From Planctomycetota bacterium (GTDB lineage Bacteria; Planctomycetota; UBA1135; GCA-002686595), in assembly GCA_016714045.1 (NCBI GenBank), contig JADJNY010000010.1, positions 119,387 through 183,386 on the forward strand: DNA of 64,000 bases, read 5' to 3'. Shown here one piece after another: positions 8,901 through 17,405 of the stretch. The stretch's first letter is position 1. Each line of letters opens with the position of its first letter. The notes below the pieces were generated by a model, which had not been told where the DNA came from, ran no database searches, and was given only the letters and a program-made list of their open reading frames with translations. A program made the translations under genes and the position numbers.

Positions 8901-9607
8901 CGCGCTTCTTCGTCGGCCTCACCGGCGCGAGCGGGCACGCGTACGCGCGCGCGCTCGTGTGCGCGCTCGTCGACGCGGGGCACTCGGTCGATCTCTGCGT
9001 CACGGACGCGGGCGCGAAGGTGCTGCGCCACGAGCTCGGCGTCGAGGCCGGCGCGAAGGGCGAGCTCTTCGCGCAGAACCTCGCCGCGTTCGCCGGCGCG
9101 GAGCGCGTGCACGCATTGCGCGCCTTCCCGAGCGACGCGATCGAGGCACCGCCGTCGTCGGGCACCGCGCTGACGGGCGGCGTGATCCTGTGTCCGTGCA
9201 GCATGGGCACGCTGTCGCGCGTGTCGATCGGGTTCAGCTCGAACCTCGTCGAGCGCGCGGCGGACGTCGCGTTGAAGGAGGGCAAGAAGCTCGTCCTCGT
9301 GCCGCGCGAGACGCCGCTCTCGATCGTGCACCTCGAGAACCTGCTGCGCATGGCGCGCCTCGGCGCGACGATCCTGCCCGCGATGCCCGGGTTCTACCAC
9401 CGGCCGTCGACGGTCGACGAGCTCGTGCACCACGTCGTGGGCAAGGTGCTCGATCGCCTCGGCGTCGAGCACAGCGTGTCCGCGCGCTGGAAGGGGCTCG
9501 CGTCCGCCGCGGAGGACCCGAGCGTCCCGCGCCCGCGGGACTTGGACGACCCCGGTTCGGGCGGCCCGCGCGGACCGCTCAGCCCGGGGCGCGGAGGAGC
9601 GGGCTGA
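8897..9607 (+). CDS. ubiX: flavin prenyltransferase UbiX
   Basis: 236 residues. UbiX makes prenylated FMN, the cofactor for UbiD-type decarboxylases. The flavin-binding start FFVGLTGASGHAYARAL and the strongly conserved CPCSMGTLSRVSIGFSSNL, VPRETPLSIVHLENLL and ILPAMPGFYHRPSTVDEL blocks identify it. A Pro/Gly-rich tail of about 35 residues is extra. In organisms with the futalosine route the same family is called MqnM; the window does not show which route is used. The ATG is inside an ATGA overlap with the CPBP gene. No ubiD homologue lies in the window. Confidence 0.93.
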   Translation: MTRFFVGLTGASGHAYARALVCALVDAGHSVDLCVTDAGAKVLRHELGVEAGAKGELFAQNLAAFAGAERVHALRAFPSDAIEAPPSSGTALTGGVILCPCSMGTLSRVSIGFSSNLVERAADVALKEGKKLVLVPRETPLSIVHLENLLRMARLGATILPAMPGFYHRPSTVDELVHHVVGKVLDRLGVEHSVSARWKGLASAAEDPSVPRPRDLDDPGSGGPRGPLSPGRGGAG

Positions 9608-9608
9608 C

Positions 9609-10481
9609 GTGGCGCGCCTCGCGCAGTACTTCTCGCTCGTCCGCTTCAGCCACTCCGTGTTCGCGCTGCCGTTCGCGCTCCAGGGCGCGTGGCTCGCGGG
9701 CCGCGGACGGCCGGAGTGGGGGACGCTCGCGTGGATCGTCGCGAGCGCGGTCGCCGCGCGCACGAGCGCCATGGGGTTCAATCGCCTGGTCGACGCGGAC
9801 GTCGACGCGCGGAACCCGCGTACGGCGCGGCGCGAGCTGCCGAGCGGCGCGCTCGGGAAGCGCAGCGTGGCGCTGCTCGTCGTCGCGGCCTCGGCCGCGT
9901 TCGTGTTCGCCGCGTTCCAGCTGAACACGTTGTGCGGGTGGCTCTCACTACCCGTGCTCGTCGTGCTGCTCGCGTACAGCGCGTTCAAGCGCTTCAGCTG
10001 GACCGCGCACCTCGTGCTCGGGCTCGCGCTCGGCCTCGCGCCGCCCGCGGCGTGGCTCGCCGTGCGCGGCGCGATCACGAGCGACGTCGTCCCCGTGCTC
10101 GTCCTCGCGCTCGCCGTTCTGACGTGGGTCGCAGGTTTCGACCTGATCTATGCCTGTCAGGACGCCGAGTTCGACCGCACCGCCGGCCTGCACTCGATCC
10201 CCGCGCGCTTCGGCGTCGCGCGCGCGCTGCAGGTTTCCGCGCTGCTCCACGTCGGCACCGTCCTCGCGCTCTTCGTCGTCGGGTGGCTCGCGGGCCTCGG
10301 ATGGGTGTGGTGGAGCTCGGTCGGGCTGGCCGCGGCGCTCCTCGTGTGGGAACATCGGCTCGTGGCGCCGAACGATCTCTCCCGCGTGGACGCGGCCTTC
10401 TTCACGATCAACGGATGGATCGGCGTCGGGTTGTTCGCCGGGCTCGTCCTCGATCTGTGGCTCGCGGGGAGCCCGACCTGA
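9609..10481 (+). CDS. UbiA-family polyprenyltransferase (4-hydroxybenzoate or futalosine-route)
   Basis: 290 residues with about eight transmembrane helices. The two Asp-rich motifs of UbiA enzymes are present in slightly altered form: NRLVDADVDARNPRT near residue 58, and YACQDAEFDRTAGLHSIP near residue 180. These bind Mg-prenyl diphosphate. The protein attaches a polyprenyl tail to an aromatic acid during quinone synthesis. Together with ubiE and ubiX it could be UbiA, or MqnP of the futalosine menaquinone route; I cannot choose from sequence alone. It starts with GTG 1 nt after ubiX and its stop overlaps the start of holA by 1 nt. Confidence 0.88.
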   Translation: MARLAQYFSLVRFSHSVFALPFALQGAWLAGRGRPEWGTLAWIVASAVAARTSAMGFNRLVDADVDARNPRTARRELPSGALGKRSVALLVVAASAAFVFAAFQLNTLCGWLSLPVLVVLLAYSAFKRFSWTAHLVLGLALGLAPPAAWLAVRGAITSDVVPVLVLALAVLTWVAGFDLIYACQDAEFDRTAGLHSIPARFGVARALQVSALLHVGTVLALFVVGWLAGLGWVWWSSVGLAAALLVWEHRLVAPNDLSRVDAAFFTINGWIGVGLFAGLVLDLWLAGSPT

Positions 10482-11689
10482 TGGCTGCGCGCGCAAAGGG
10501 CGAAGCGTCGCCGATGGAGCAGCTCGCGGCGCTCGAGCGCACGCTCGAGGCGGGCGAGCTCCCGCGCGCGTTCCTCGTGCGCGGCGAGGAGCGCTGGTTT
10601 CGCGACCGCGCGCTCGAGAAGATCGTCGAGGCCGCGCGCGCGAAGCAGTTCGAGCTCGTGCGCTACGACGGACAGGACCCCGACGTGCGCGTCGGCGCCC
10701 TCTGCGACGCCCTCGGCGCGCCGCCGATGTTCTCGGGCCCGCGCGTGATCGTCGTGCGCAACGCGTCGGCGCTGATCGAGAAGAAGGGCGGGCAGGACTC
10801 GCCATTCCAGCGCGCGGCGATCGCGTTCCTGAAGGACGGGAAAGTTCCGGGCATCCTCGTGCTCGACACGGAGTCCTTGCGCGCGGATTCCGTCCTCGCG
10901 AAGAGCGTCGTCGCCGCAGGCGGGCCGGTGCTGTCGCTGCGCCGCTTGTGGGAGACGCCGCCGCCGTGGGACCCCGATCCGCGCAAGGCGGAGCTCGTCG
11001 CGTGGCTCGCGGCGCGCGCGCGGGAGCGCAAGCTCGCGCTGAAGCCCGAAGAGGTGCTCTATGTCTCGGCTGCGGTCGGGAACGACCTCTACGCGCTCGA
11101 CGCGGCGCTCGATCGCGTCGAGCAACGCGGTGCGCAAGGCGTGCGCGAGGTCGTCGGCTGGACGAGTGCCGCGTCCCCGTTCCAGGTCGCCGAGGACATG
11201 CTCCGCGGCGACGGACCGAAGGCGATCGCGGGCATCGAGGCGCTCTTCCGCGGCGGCTTCCAGGAGAAGGACGGCTCGCGCGAGACGGACCGCGGCGCGC
11301 TCCTGCCGGTCCTGTTCGGCAGCTTGCGCTCCAAGCTGCGGCCCACGCTCACCGGCGCGCTCGTGCTCGAGCGCGGCGGCGACGTCGCGGCGGCCGCGGA
11401 CGCGGCCGGGATCAACGCTCAGCCGCGCGCGCGGACCGAGTTCGAGGCGCGCGTCCGCTCGCGCGCGGCGCGCGACTGGCGCGGGATGCTCGGCGAACTC
11501 GCGGAGCTCGAGCGCAAGAGCCGTTCGGGCGCCAACGTCGACGTGAACGACGTCGCGGCGCTCGCGCTGCGTTGGGCGAAGGCGTCCGCGGCGCGTCCAC
11601 CCGCTCCGGCCGCGGCGCGGCCCGCGATCGGTGCCCCCGGCGCGCGTGGTCCGGGTCCTGGCGGCCCGGGACCCGGTGCGCGACGCTAG
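10481..11689 (+). CDS. holA: DNA polymerase III delta subunit (clamp loader)
   Basis: 402 residues. HolA is the clamp-loader subunit that opens the beta sliding clamp. The sequence follows the family: an N-terminal domain with LPRAFLVRGEERWFRDRALEKI, the strand RVIVVRNASAL, and VLDTESLRADSVLAKSV. A helical C-terminal domain carries NDLYALDAALDRVEQ and ALLPVLFGSLR. Walker motifs are degenerate, as is normal for delta. The last 30 residues are Pro/Gly/Ala-rich. The ATG overlaps the TGA of the prenyltransferase by 1 nt. Its TAG stop lies inside the -10-like TAGAAT of mutL. Confidence 0.85.
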   Translation: MAARAKGEASPMEQLAALERTLEAGELPRAFLVRGEERWFRDRALEKIVEAARAKQFELVRYDGQDPDVRVGALCDALGAPPMFSGPRVIVVRNASALIEKKGGQDSPFQRAAIAFLKDGKVPGILVLDTESLRADSVLAKSVVAAGGPVLSLRRLWETPPPWDPDPRKAELVAWLAARARERKLALKPEEVLYVSAAVGNDLYALDAALDRVEQRGAQGVREVVGWTSAASPFQVAEDMLRGDGPKAIAGIEALFRGGFQEKDGSRETDRGALLPVLFGSLRSKLRPTLTGALVLERGGDVAAAADAAGINAQPRARTEFEARVRSRAARDWRGMLGELAELERKSRSGANVDVNDVAALALRWAKASAARPPAPAAARPAIGAPGARGPGPGGPGPGARR

Positions 11690-11692
11690 AAT
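11687..11692 (+). promoter_or_regulatory. -10-like element for mutL
   Basis: TAGAAT, whose first three bases are the holA stop codon, ends 10 nt before the mutL ATG. This predicts a leader of only a few nucleotides. No -35 is evident. Confidence 0.35.
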
Positions 11693-11702
11693 CCGCGCGC
11701 CG

Positions 11703-12959
11703 ATGTCCTCCTCCGCGCCTTCGTCGTCCGGATCCGCCGCCGCGCGCGCGCCGCGCATCGCCGTGCTCTCGGAGCACGTGCGGAATCAGATCGCGGCGGG
11801 CGAGGTCATCGAGCGGCCGGCGTCCGCGCTGAAGGAGCTCGTCGAGAACGCGCTCGACGCGGGCGCCACCCACCTCGTGATCGACCTCGAGGAGGGCGGC
11901 GCGAAGCTCGTGCGCGTGACCGACGACGGCGTCGGCATGAGCCGCGCGGACCTCGAGCTCGCGTTCGTGCCGCACGCGACGAGCAAGCTCGCGACCGTCG
12001 ACGACCTCGAGCACATCGCGTCGCTCGGCTTTCGCGGCGAGGCGCTCGCGTCGATGGGCGTCGTCGCGCGCTGCTCGATCCGCACGCGCGAACGCGAGAG
12101 CCTGACCGGCTGGCGCATCGAGAACGAAGGCGGCCGGCTCTCCGGGCCCGTCGAGGCCGGGTCGCCCGCGGGGACGAGCGTCGAAGTGCGCGATCTCTTC
12201 TACAACGTGCCCGCGCGCCGGCGCTTCTTGAAGACCGCGGCGACGGAGCTCGGCCGCTGTCTCGACGTCGTGCAGCGCTTGGCGCTCGCGCACGTCGGCA
12301 TCGGCTTCGTCGTCACGCACGACGGCCGGCGCGTGTTCGACGTCGAGCCCGCGATGGACCTGCGCGCGCGCATCCGCCGCGCGTTCGGCGCGGAGCTCGC
12401 GGAGGCGCTGCAGCCCGTCGAGGGGCGCGACGGCGACCTCGTGCTGTCCGGCTTCGTGGCGCCGCCGCGCTTCGCGCGCAGCGACACGTCGCGGCAGATG
12501 TGGTTCCTGAACGGCCGCGCGCTGAAGGACAAAGTGCTCCTGCGCGCGCTGAAAGAGGGCTTCCGCGGCTTCCTCTTCGAGTCGCGCCAGCCGGTTGCGT
12601 TCCTCGTCCTGTCGATGGACCCCGGGCGCGTCGACGTCAACGTCCACCCGGCGAAGTCGGAGGTGCGCTTCCGCGACGAACGCCGCCTGTTCGGCTTCGT
12701 CGTGAGCGCGGTGCGCGCGGCGGTCGCGCGCATGGACCTCGCGACGCCCGCGGAGCGCCTCGTCGACGGCGCGCTGCGGCGTGACGCGCGCGAGGCGGGG
12801 AACGACTTGTGGGCGGCCGCCGCGCGCGCGCGCGCGGAGCGCGAGCCGTTCGTCGTGCGCGACCTGCCGGGCGGCGGGGCGCCGGTGGACGACGCGTCGC
12901 GTTTCGCGTCCGGCGCGGCGTCGTCGGGAGCGAGTTCGAGTAGCACGGGAACGGCGTAA
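11703..12959 (+). CDS. mutL: DNA mismatch repair protein MutL, N-terminal ATPase half (ends at in-frame TAA)
   Basis: 418 residues. It carries the complete GHKL ATPase module of MutL: NQIAAGEVIERPASALKELV, ENALDAGA with the Mg-binding Asn, TDDGVGM, GFRGEALASM and VRDLFYNVPARRRFLK. The second domain contains MWFLNGRALKD and VDVNVHPAKSEVRFRD. Conserved sequence ends near residue 345; a low-complexity Ala/Ser linker then runs to a TAA at 12957-12959. The frame continues open beyond this stop into the MutL C-terminal domain (next entry), so this is one ancestral gene with a nonsense codon in the linker. A real two-polypeptide MutL, a nonsense mutation and a base-call error are all possible. Confidence 0.9.
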   Translation: MSSSAPSSSGSAAARAPRIAVLSEHVRNQIAAGEVIERPASALKELVENALDAGATHLVIDLEEGGAKLVRVTDDGVGMSRADLELAFVPHATSKLATVDDLEHIASLGFRGEALASMGVVARCSIRTRERESLTGWRIENEGGRLSGPVEAGSPAGTSVEVRDLFYNVPARRRFLKTAATELGRCLDVVQRLALAHVGIGFVVTHDGRRVFDVEPAMDLRARIRRAFGAELAEALQPVEGRDGDLVLSGFVAPPRFARSDTSRQMWFLNGRALKDKVLLRALKEGFRGFLFESRQPVAFLVLSMDPGRVDVNVHPAKSEVRFRDERRLFGFVVSAVRAAVARMDLATPAERLVDGALRRDAREAGNDLWAAAARARAEREPFVVRDLPGGGAPVDDASRFASGAASSGASSSSTGTA

Positions 12960-12980
12960 GACCCGCGCTCCGATGCGGGG

Positions 12981-13697
12981 TTGCACGGCGCGCGCTCCGA
13001 CGAAGCGGGCGCGCCGCTCGACGCCGCCGCGCTCGCGGCTGCGTTCGGCGTGCTCTCCGCGTCGGCGCCGTCGCGCGCGGGCGGCGCGGAGCTCGCGTCT
13101 CCGGCCGCCAGCGGCCTCGGTCGCGCGCGCGGGCGCTACCTGCAGATCGCGCGCACGTACCTCGTGCGCGAGGTCGAGAACGGCTTCGAGATCGTCGATC
13201 AGCACGCGCTCCACGAGCGCATCACGTACGAAGCGCTCGCCGCGGATCTGGCCCGCGGCGCGTTCGAGGTGCAGCGCCTGCTCGTGCCGGAGCTCGTCGA
13301 GCTCGCGCCGCACGAAGTGGCGCTCGTCGCGGCGCGCGCGGACGAGCTCGCGGGCATCGGCATCGAGCTCGACGCGTTCGGCACGACGACCATCGCGGTG
13401 CACGGACTGCCCGCGCGCCTCCCGCGGCCGAAACCGGCGGCGATCGTGCGCGAGATCGTCGCCGTGCTCGAGGAGGCGCGCACGCCGACGCGCGAGCGCT
13501 TGCTGGAAGAGGTGCTGCACCGCGCCGCGTGCCGCTCGTCGGTCATGGCGGGGGACGCGCTCACCGACGAGGAGATCACGGCGCTCTTCGAGCGCGGCGC
13601 GGCGCTCCTCTCGGACCAGACGTGCGTCCACGGCCGGCCGACGCGCGTGCGCTTCACGCTCGGCGACCTCGAGCGCGCGTTCCTGCGGCGCGCGTGA
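12981..13697 (+). CDS. mutL: MutL C-terminal endonuclease/dimerisation half, separated by the stop codon
   Basis: In the same frame as the N-terminal half. A possible TTG start is at 12981, 21 nt after the TAA; a GTG at 13050 is another. The domain holds the full metal-binding endonuclease set of MutL proteins from organisms without MutH: DQHALHERITYE (pattern DQHA-x2-E-x4-E), ACRSSVMAGDAL and CVHGRPTRV. The dimerisation strand begins GRYLQIARTYLV. So the part downstream of the stop looks functional and under selection. If the stop is real, nicking activity would depend on re-initiation or read-through. The gene ends 60 nt before the 9-bp tandem repeat. Confidence 0.8.
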   Translation: MHGARSDEAGAPLDAAALAAAFGVLSASAPSRAGGAELASPAASGLGRARGRYLQIARTYLVREVENGFEIVDQHALHERITYEALAADLARGAFEVQRLLVPELVELAPHEVALVAARADELAGIGIELDAFGTTTIAVHGLPARLPRPKPAAIVREIVAVLEEARTPTRERLLEEVLHRAACRSSVMAGDALTDEEITALFERGAALLSDQTCVHGRPTRVRFTLGDLERAFLRRA

Positions 13698-13757
13698 GCC
13701 CGCGCGGGCGCTCCGCGATTCCGACGGTGCCGCGCGCGGACGCGCGACGCGACGCGA

Positions 13758-13872
13758 CGAGACGCACGAGACGCACGAGACGCACGAGACGCACGAGACG
13801 CACGAGACGCACGAGACGCACGAGACGCACGAGACGCACGAGACGCACGAGACGCACGAGACGCACGAGACG
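13758..13872. repeat. 9-bp tandem repeat (CGAGACGCA) x 12.8
   Basis: Twelve identical copies of CGAGACGCA plus a 7-base partial copy fill most of the gap between the convergent 3' ends of mutL and the gene at 13893. The unit has no internal dyad. Translated it would give His-Glu-Thr or Thr-Arg-Arg repeats, but no gene needs it. Perfect copies imply recent slippage expansion, so length may vary between strains or be misassembled. Confidence 0.95.
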
Positions 13873-13892
13873 GCGCGCCAGCGCCCGCTCCG

Positions 13893-14942
13893 TCACTTCT
13901 TCGGCGGTCGGAACGCGTCCGCCGTGAGCGGCGGGTTGATCTGCGCCTTCGTGATCACGACGTCGGACGTCGGGTCGAGCTGGAAGCGCAGCTTCGTCGC
14001 GTCGCCGGCGCCCGCGGCGAGCGAGCGCTCGTCCACCTCGTACGTCTTCACTTGCTTGGGCACGCGCGTGCCGTCGTAGAGGCGCCAGTCGGCGAGCTCC
14101 AGGAACAGCGTGTTCGGCGTGACGGACGCCTTGCCGCCCGCTTCGTGCACGAGGGCCTGCACGGGCAGCGACGTCTTCGCGTCGAGCCCGAGCTGCACGC
14201 GGTAGAGCGCGGGCCGATCGCCCGGCGTCGTGGTGCGGACGAGGCGGAAGTCCGGGCTCTCGACGTCGAGCCAGACGAGCTCCTTCGCGCGCAGCGCGTG
14301 GTCGGGACCGACGACCGGCGGCGGAGCGCTCATCCGCGCGAGGCGCGCGATGCGCAGGCTCTTCGGGTCGGTCAGAGCGACGAAGTTGCGTGCGATCGCG
14401 AGCATGTCGTCGAGCTGGCGGCGGTCGGACTCGGTCTCGCGCGTGACCTCGATCTTCTGCGCGACGTGCTTGTCGGGGTCGTAGAAGAAATCGCCGTCCG
14501 GTCCGCGCATCGAGACGTTCTTCGTCTTGTCGAGGCGCGCGCGCACCCAGCCGGGAGCCAGGTAGTCGTACTGGCCGCCCGCCTGGTTCTTCTCCTTCAC
14601 GACGACATCGATCTCGAGCGAGAAGGACGTGACGGGCTTGCGCTCGGCGGCGGCGCCGAGCGTCGCCGCGAGCAGCGCGTCCCACGCCGACTTCGCGGCG
14701 GCGTCCGTGTTCGCGGGGATGCGCCCCGGTGCGAGCGGCGCGCCGTCGGAGCCGAGGAGGACCTCCGCGGGCTGCGCCCCGGCGCCCGGCGGCGCGGGCT
14801 TCGTGCCGCCCGCCGGCTGCTCGACGGGCGGGGGCGTCGGCTTCGGCGTAGGGTCCTGGGCGCCGGGCACGGGCGCGGCGAGCGCGCTCGCGAGGACGAG
14901 CAGGCCGAGGGCGGGGACGGGAATCGGTACGCGTCGGGACAT
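13893..14942 (-). CDS. exported protein of unknown function (LolA/LolB-like fold possible)
   Basis: 349 residues from the ATG at 14942, chosen over an in-frame start six codons earlier because GGAGG lies 6-7 nt upstream. A signal peptide (SRRVPIPVPALGLLVLASAL) is followed by a Pro/Thr/Gly-rich linker to about residue 75. The rest is rich in beta strands, with FSLEIDVVVKEKNQ, GWVRARLDKTKNVSM and a late TPNTLFLELADWRLYDGTRV block. That pattern resembles secreted proteins with a LolA-type half-barrel, but no diagnostic motif is present. Probably periplasmic. The gene is divergent from miaA with 58 nt between starts. Confidence 0.7.
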   Translation of the reverse strand: MSRRVPIPVPALGLLVLASALAAPVPGAQDPTPKPTPPPVEQPAGGTKPAPPGAGAQPAEVLLGSDGAPLAPGRIPANTDAAAKSAWDALLAATLGAAAERKPVTSFSLEIDVVVKEKNQAGGQYDYLAPGWVRARLDKTKNVSMRGPDGDFFYDPDKHVAQKIEVTRETESDRRQLDDMLAIARNFVALTDPKSLRIARLARMSAPPPVVGPDHALRAKELVWLDVESPDFRLVRTTTPGDRPALYRVQLGLDAKTSLPVQALVHEAGGKASVTPNTLFLELADWRLYDGTRVPKQVKTYEVDERSLAAGAGDATKLRFQLDPTSDVVITKAQINPPLTADAFRPPKK

Positions 14943-14958
14943 CGAGGCCTCCGGGCGC

Positions 14959-14964
14959 AAGGTA
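14959..14964 (-). promoter_or_regulatory. -10-like element for the exported protein at 13893
   Basis: On the minus strand this reads TACCTT and ends 16 nt before the ATG, with the GGAGG ribosome site between. It is part of a compact divergent promoter region shared with miaA. Confidence 0.3.
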
Positions 14965-14985
14965 CGGAGCCCGACCCCGCGCCGC

Positions 14986-14991
14986 TAGACT
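14986..14991 (+). promoter_or_regulatory. -10-like element for miaA
   Basis: TAGACT ends 9 nt before the GTG start of miaA, predicting an almost leaderless message. It is the same hexamer as in the 3681-3708 promoter. Confidence 0.4.
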
Positions 14992-15000
14992 GCCGCGTTC

Positions 15001-15996
15001 GTGGGAACCGTTTCGAACCGACTCGATACCCTGCTCGCGAGCGGCGTGCGCGGCCTCATCGGCCCGACCGCGAGCGGCAAGAGCGCGCTCGCGCTCCGAG
15101 TCGCCGAGGCGGCGGGGGCGGAGCTCGTCTCGCTCGACTCGATGCTCGTCTACCGCGGCATGGACGTCGGCACCGCGAAGCCGACGCGCGCGGAGCGCGA
15201 ACGCGTGCGCCACCACCTGCTCGACCTCGTCCTGCCGCACGAGGACTTCGACGTCGCGCGCTTCCAGGCGGAGCTCGTGCGCGCGCTCGAGGACGCCGAG
15301 CGGCGCGGCGCGCGCGTGCTCTTCGTCGGGGGCACGGGCTTCTACCTGAAGGTGCTCCTCGAGCGCATGTTCGAGGGTCCCGCCGTCGACCGCGAGCTGC
15401 GCTCGCGGATCGAAGCGCGCTGCGCGACCGAGGGCAACGCCGCGCTGCACACGGAGCTCGCGCGCGTCGACGCGCCGAGCGCCGCGCGCATCCACGCGAA
15501 CGATACGAAGCGCCTCGTGCGCGCGCTCGAGGTCTTCGAGCAGACCGGGCGCGCGCTCTCCGCGTGGCAGACCGAATGGAGCTCGTTCGGCGCCGCGACC
15601 GCGGGGCGGCCACGCACGCTCGTCGGGCTCGAGCTCCCCGTGCCCGAGCTCGATCGCCGCATCGCGGAGCGCACGCGCGCGATGCTCGACGCGGGCTGGG
15701 CCGACGAAGCGCTCGCGATCGAGTCGGCGGGCGGCTTCTCGAAGACCGCGATCCAGGCGCTCGGCTACCGCGAGGTGCTCGAGCTCGCGCACGGCCGCGC
15801 GACGCGCCCGGAGACCGAGTCGAGGATCGCGCTCGCGACGCGGCAGTTCGCGCGGCGTCAGCGCACGTGGTACCGCAAGTTCCCGGAGACGACGTGGTTC
15901 GCGGCCGCCGAGGCGGGGAGATGCGGAGCGCGGAGGACGCTCGTGTTCGAGCCGTCCTCCGCGCCTTGGATTGGAACTAGGCTGCGCGCGCCGTGA
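15001..15996 (+). CDS. miaA: tRNA dimethylallyltransferase
   Basis: 331 residues, typical. MiaA adds an isopentenyl group to A37 of tRNAs that read codons beginning with U. Visible motifs: P-loop GPTASGKS near residue 21, LDSMLVYRGMDVGTAKPT, FVGGTGFYLKVLL, ARIHANDTKRLVRALEVFE, and TRQFARRQRTWYRKF at the tRNA-binding end. The GTG start has no ribosome site and sits 9 nt after a TAGACT -10-like element. Its stop codon touches the stop of the convergent lipoprotein gene. Confidence 0.95.
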   Translation: MGTVSNRLDTLLASGVRGLIGPTASGKSALALRVAEAAGAELVSLDSMLVYRGMDVGTAKPTRAERERVRHHLLDLVLPHEDFDVARFQAELVRALEDAERRGARVLFVGGTGFYLKVLLERMFEGPAVDRELRSRIEARCATEGNAALHTELARVDAPSAARIHANDTKRLVRALEVFEQTGRALSAWQTEWSSFGAATAGRPRTLVGLELPVPELDRRIAERTRAMLDAGWADEALAIESAGGFSKTAIQALGYREVLELAHGRATRPETESRIALATRQFARRQRTWYRKFPETTWFAAAEAGRCGARRTLVFEPSSAPWIGTRLRAP

Positions 15997-16533
15997 TCAC
16001 TCGCCGCGCCAGGCGCTGCCCTTCGTCTCGGGGAAGCCGAGGCCGTCGTGCAGGAAGCTCGCCGTCACGACGCCGAGCGGACGGAAGAACGTCCCGACGC
16101 CCTGCACGAACTCTTCGGTGCCGCCTTCTTCGAAGGTGCCGATGATCGAGTCGAGCGGGAGCGGGATGATCGCCGGGGCGCCGCCCGCGTAGGCGATCGC
16201 GCCGAGCGCGAGGCCTTCGAGGTGGATGTAGTTGTAGGCGTCCGGGAGGAGGCTGTGGTTCGGGCGCGGCTTGTAGAAGTCGCTGCTCTCCGCCTGGAAC
16301 GGGTTCTCGGGGTTGTGGTTGAAGAGGTGGCGGGAGATCGTCAGGTTGATCGCCTGCTTCTTCTTCCACTGGAACTCACGGTACGACCCGTCGTTCTCCG
16401 GGTCGTAGCTCAGGAACGCGCGGCTCATGCGCGGTCCGATGGAGCGGGCGCTCCAGTGCTGGTTGACGTACGGACCCTGAGAGGCGCAGCCGGCGAGGAG
16501 AGCCAGACCTGCGAGGGGGGCGAGGAGCTTCAT
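15997..16533 (-). CDS. small lipoprotein of unknown function
   Basis: 178 residues. The N-terminus KLLAPLAGLALLAGC is a clear lipoprotein signal with lipobox LAGC and the lipidated Cys at 16. The mature part contains a FLSYDPENDGSYREFQWKKK block, a short hydrophobic stretch around LALGAIAYAGGAPAIIPLPL that may lie in or on a membrane, and no recognised domain. It abuts miaA tail to tail with no gap. Its start faces nadD across 209 nt. Confidence 0.65.
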   Translation of the reverse strand: MKLLAPLAGLALLAGCASQGPYVNQHWSARSIGPRMSRAFLSYDPENDGSYREFQWKKKQAINLTISRHLFNHNPENPFQAESSDFYKPRPNHSLLPDAYNYIHLEGLALGAIAYAGGAPAIIPLPLDSIIGTFEEGGTEEFVQGVGTFFRPLGVVTASFLHDGLGFPETKGSAWRGE

Positions 16534-16742
16534 GGGATGGGGACGATGAGCCTGACGTGGGAGGACCGGCGCGGGCCGGGCACCTCCGGTTTGGGGGGGC
16601 CGGGAGTGTCTCCGCCCGAGGGCGCGAAGTCCAGCCCCGGCCGGGGAAGGCTCGCGCCCCGAGGGGCGGCATTCCGAGGCCTGGGCCGCGGGGCGCCGGG
16701 CGGTCGGGACCGCGCTCTATCCCCGGGCGGGCGGAGGTAACG

Positions 16743-17405
16743 ATGGAAGGCTCGTCCGACCCCCGTCCCCCGAGCGCCGTGCGCCGCATCGGCCTCTTCG
16801 GCGGGTCCTTCGACCCGGTCCACGAGGGCCACCTGCACGTGGCACGGGCCGCGGCGCAGCGTTTCGGCCTCGACCGCGTCGTGTTCGTGCCCGCGGCGCA
16901 GTCGCCGTTCAAGCCCGATCAGCGGCCGGCGGCGGGGGAGCACCGCCTCGCGATGCTCGCACTGGCGCTCGCGGGGGAACCCGCGTGGAGCGCGTCGTCG
17001 ATCGAGCTCGATCGCGGCGGCCGCTCGTGGACGATCGATACGGTGCGCGCGCTGCCGAAGGCGATCGGGGAGCGGGAAGACTGCGCGCTCTACCTCGTCC
17101 TGGGGAGCGACAACTTGCCGGCGCTTCCCATGTGGAGGGAGTCGCGGGCGTTGCTCGAACGCGTGCAACCGATCGTGATCTTCCGGGACGGCGACCCCGC
17201 GGCGCAGCTCGAGCCGTTGCGCGCGGCGCAGGGCGACGAGCTCGCCAAGAAGGTCGAGGCGGGGTACCTGAGGTTGCCGCCGGTCCGCGTGTCGTCGACC
17301 GCGATCCGCGCTGCGCTCGCGCGCGGCGAGCGCGACGTCGCGGGCGTGCCGAAGGCAGTGCTCGACTACATCTGCGCGCATGGGTTGTACGGGGCAAGGC
17401 CGTGA
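16743..17405 (+). CDS. nadD: nicotinate-nucleotide adenylyltransferase
   Basis: 220 residues. NadD makes nicotinate adenine dinucleotide in NAD synthesis. GLFGGSFDPVHEGHLHVA carries the nucleotide-binding GGSFDPxHxGH motif, followed by FVPAAQSPFK, LVLGSDNLPALPMW and the C-terminal VSSTAIR motif. A GGAGGT ribosome site 4 nt before the ATG fixes the start, and a -10-like TATCCC lies at 16718-16723. The next gene begins inside its stop codon (GTGA). Confidence 0.95.
   Translation: MEGSSDPRPPSAVRRIGLFGGSFDPVHEGHLHVARAAAQRFGLDRVVFVPAAQSPFKPDQRPAAGEHRLAMLALALAGEPAWSASSIELDRGGRSWTIDTVRALPKAIGEREDCALYLVLGSDNLPALPMWRESRALLERVQPIVIFRDGDPAAQLEPLRAAQGDELAKKVEAGYLRLPPVRVSSTAIRAALARGERDVAGVPKAVLDYICAHGLYGARP

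Noticed and set aside
7402..10481. A complete ubiquinone pathway
   Set aside because: Only ubiE, ubiX and one ubiA-family gene are present; all three families also serve menaquinone routes, so the quinone type is left open.
11703..13697. mutL as a frameshifted gene
   Set aside because: Both halves lie in the same frame; the break is an in-frame TAA, so a single frameshift cannot explain it. Two cancelling indels in the linker remain possible.
13758..13872. Tandem repeat as a CRISPR array or a His-Glu-Thr repeat protein
   Set aside because: Units are 9 bp with no spacers, there are no cas genes, and the coding frames through it lack a family match or sensible start.
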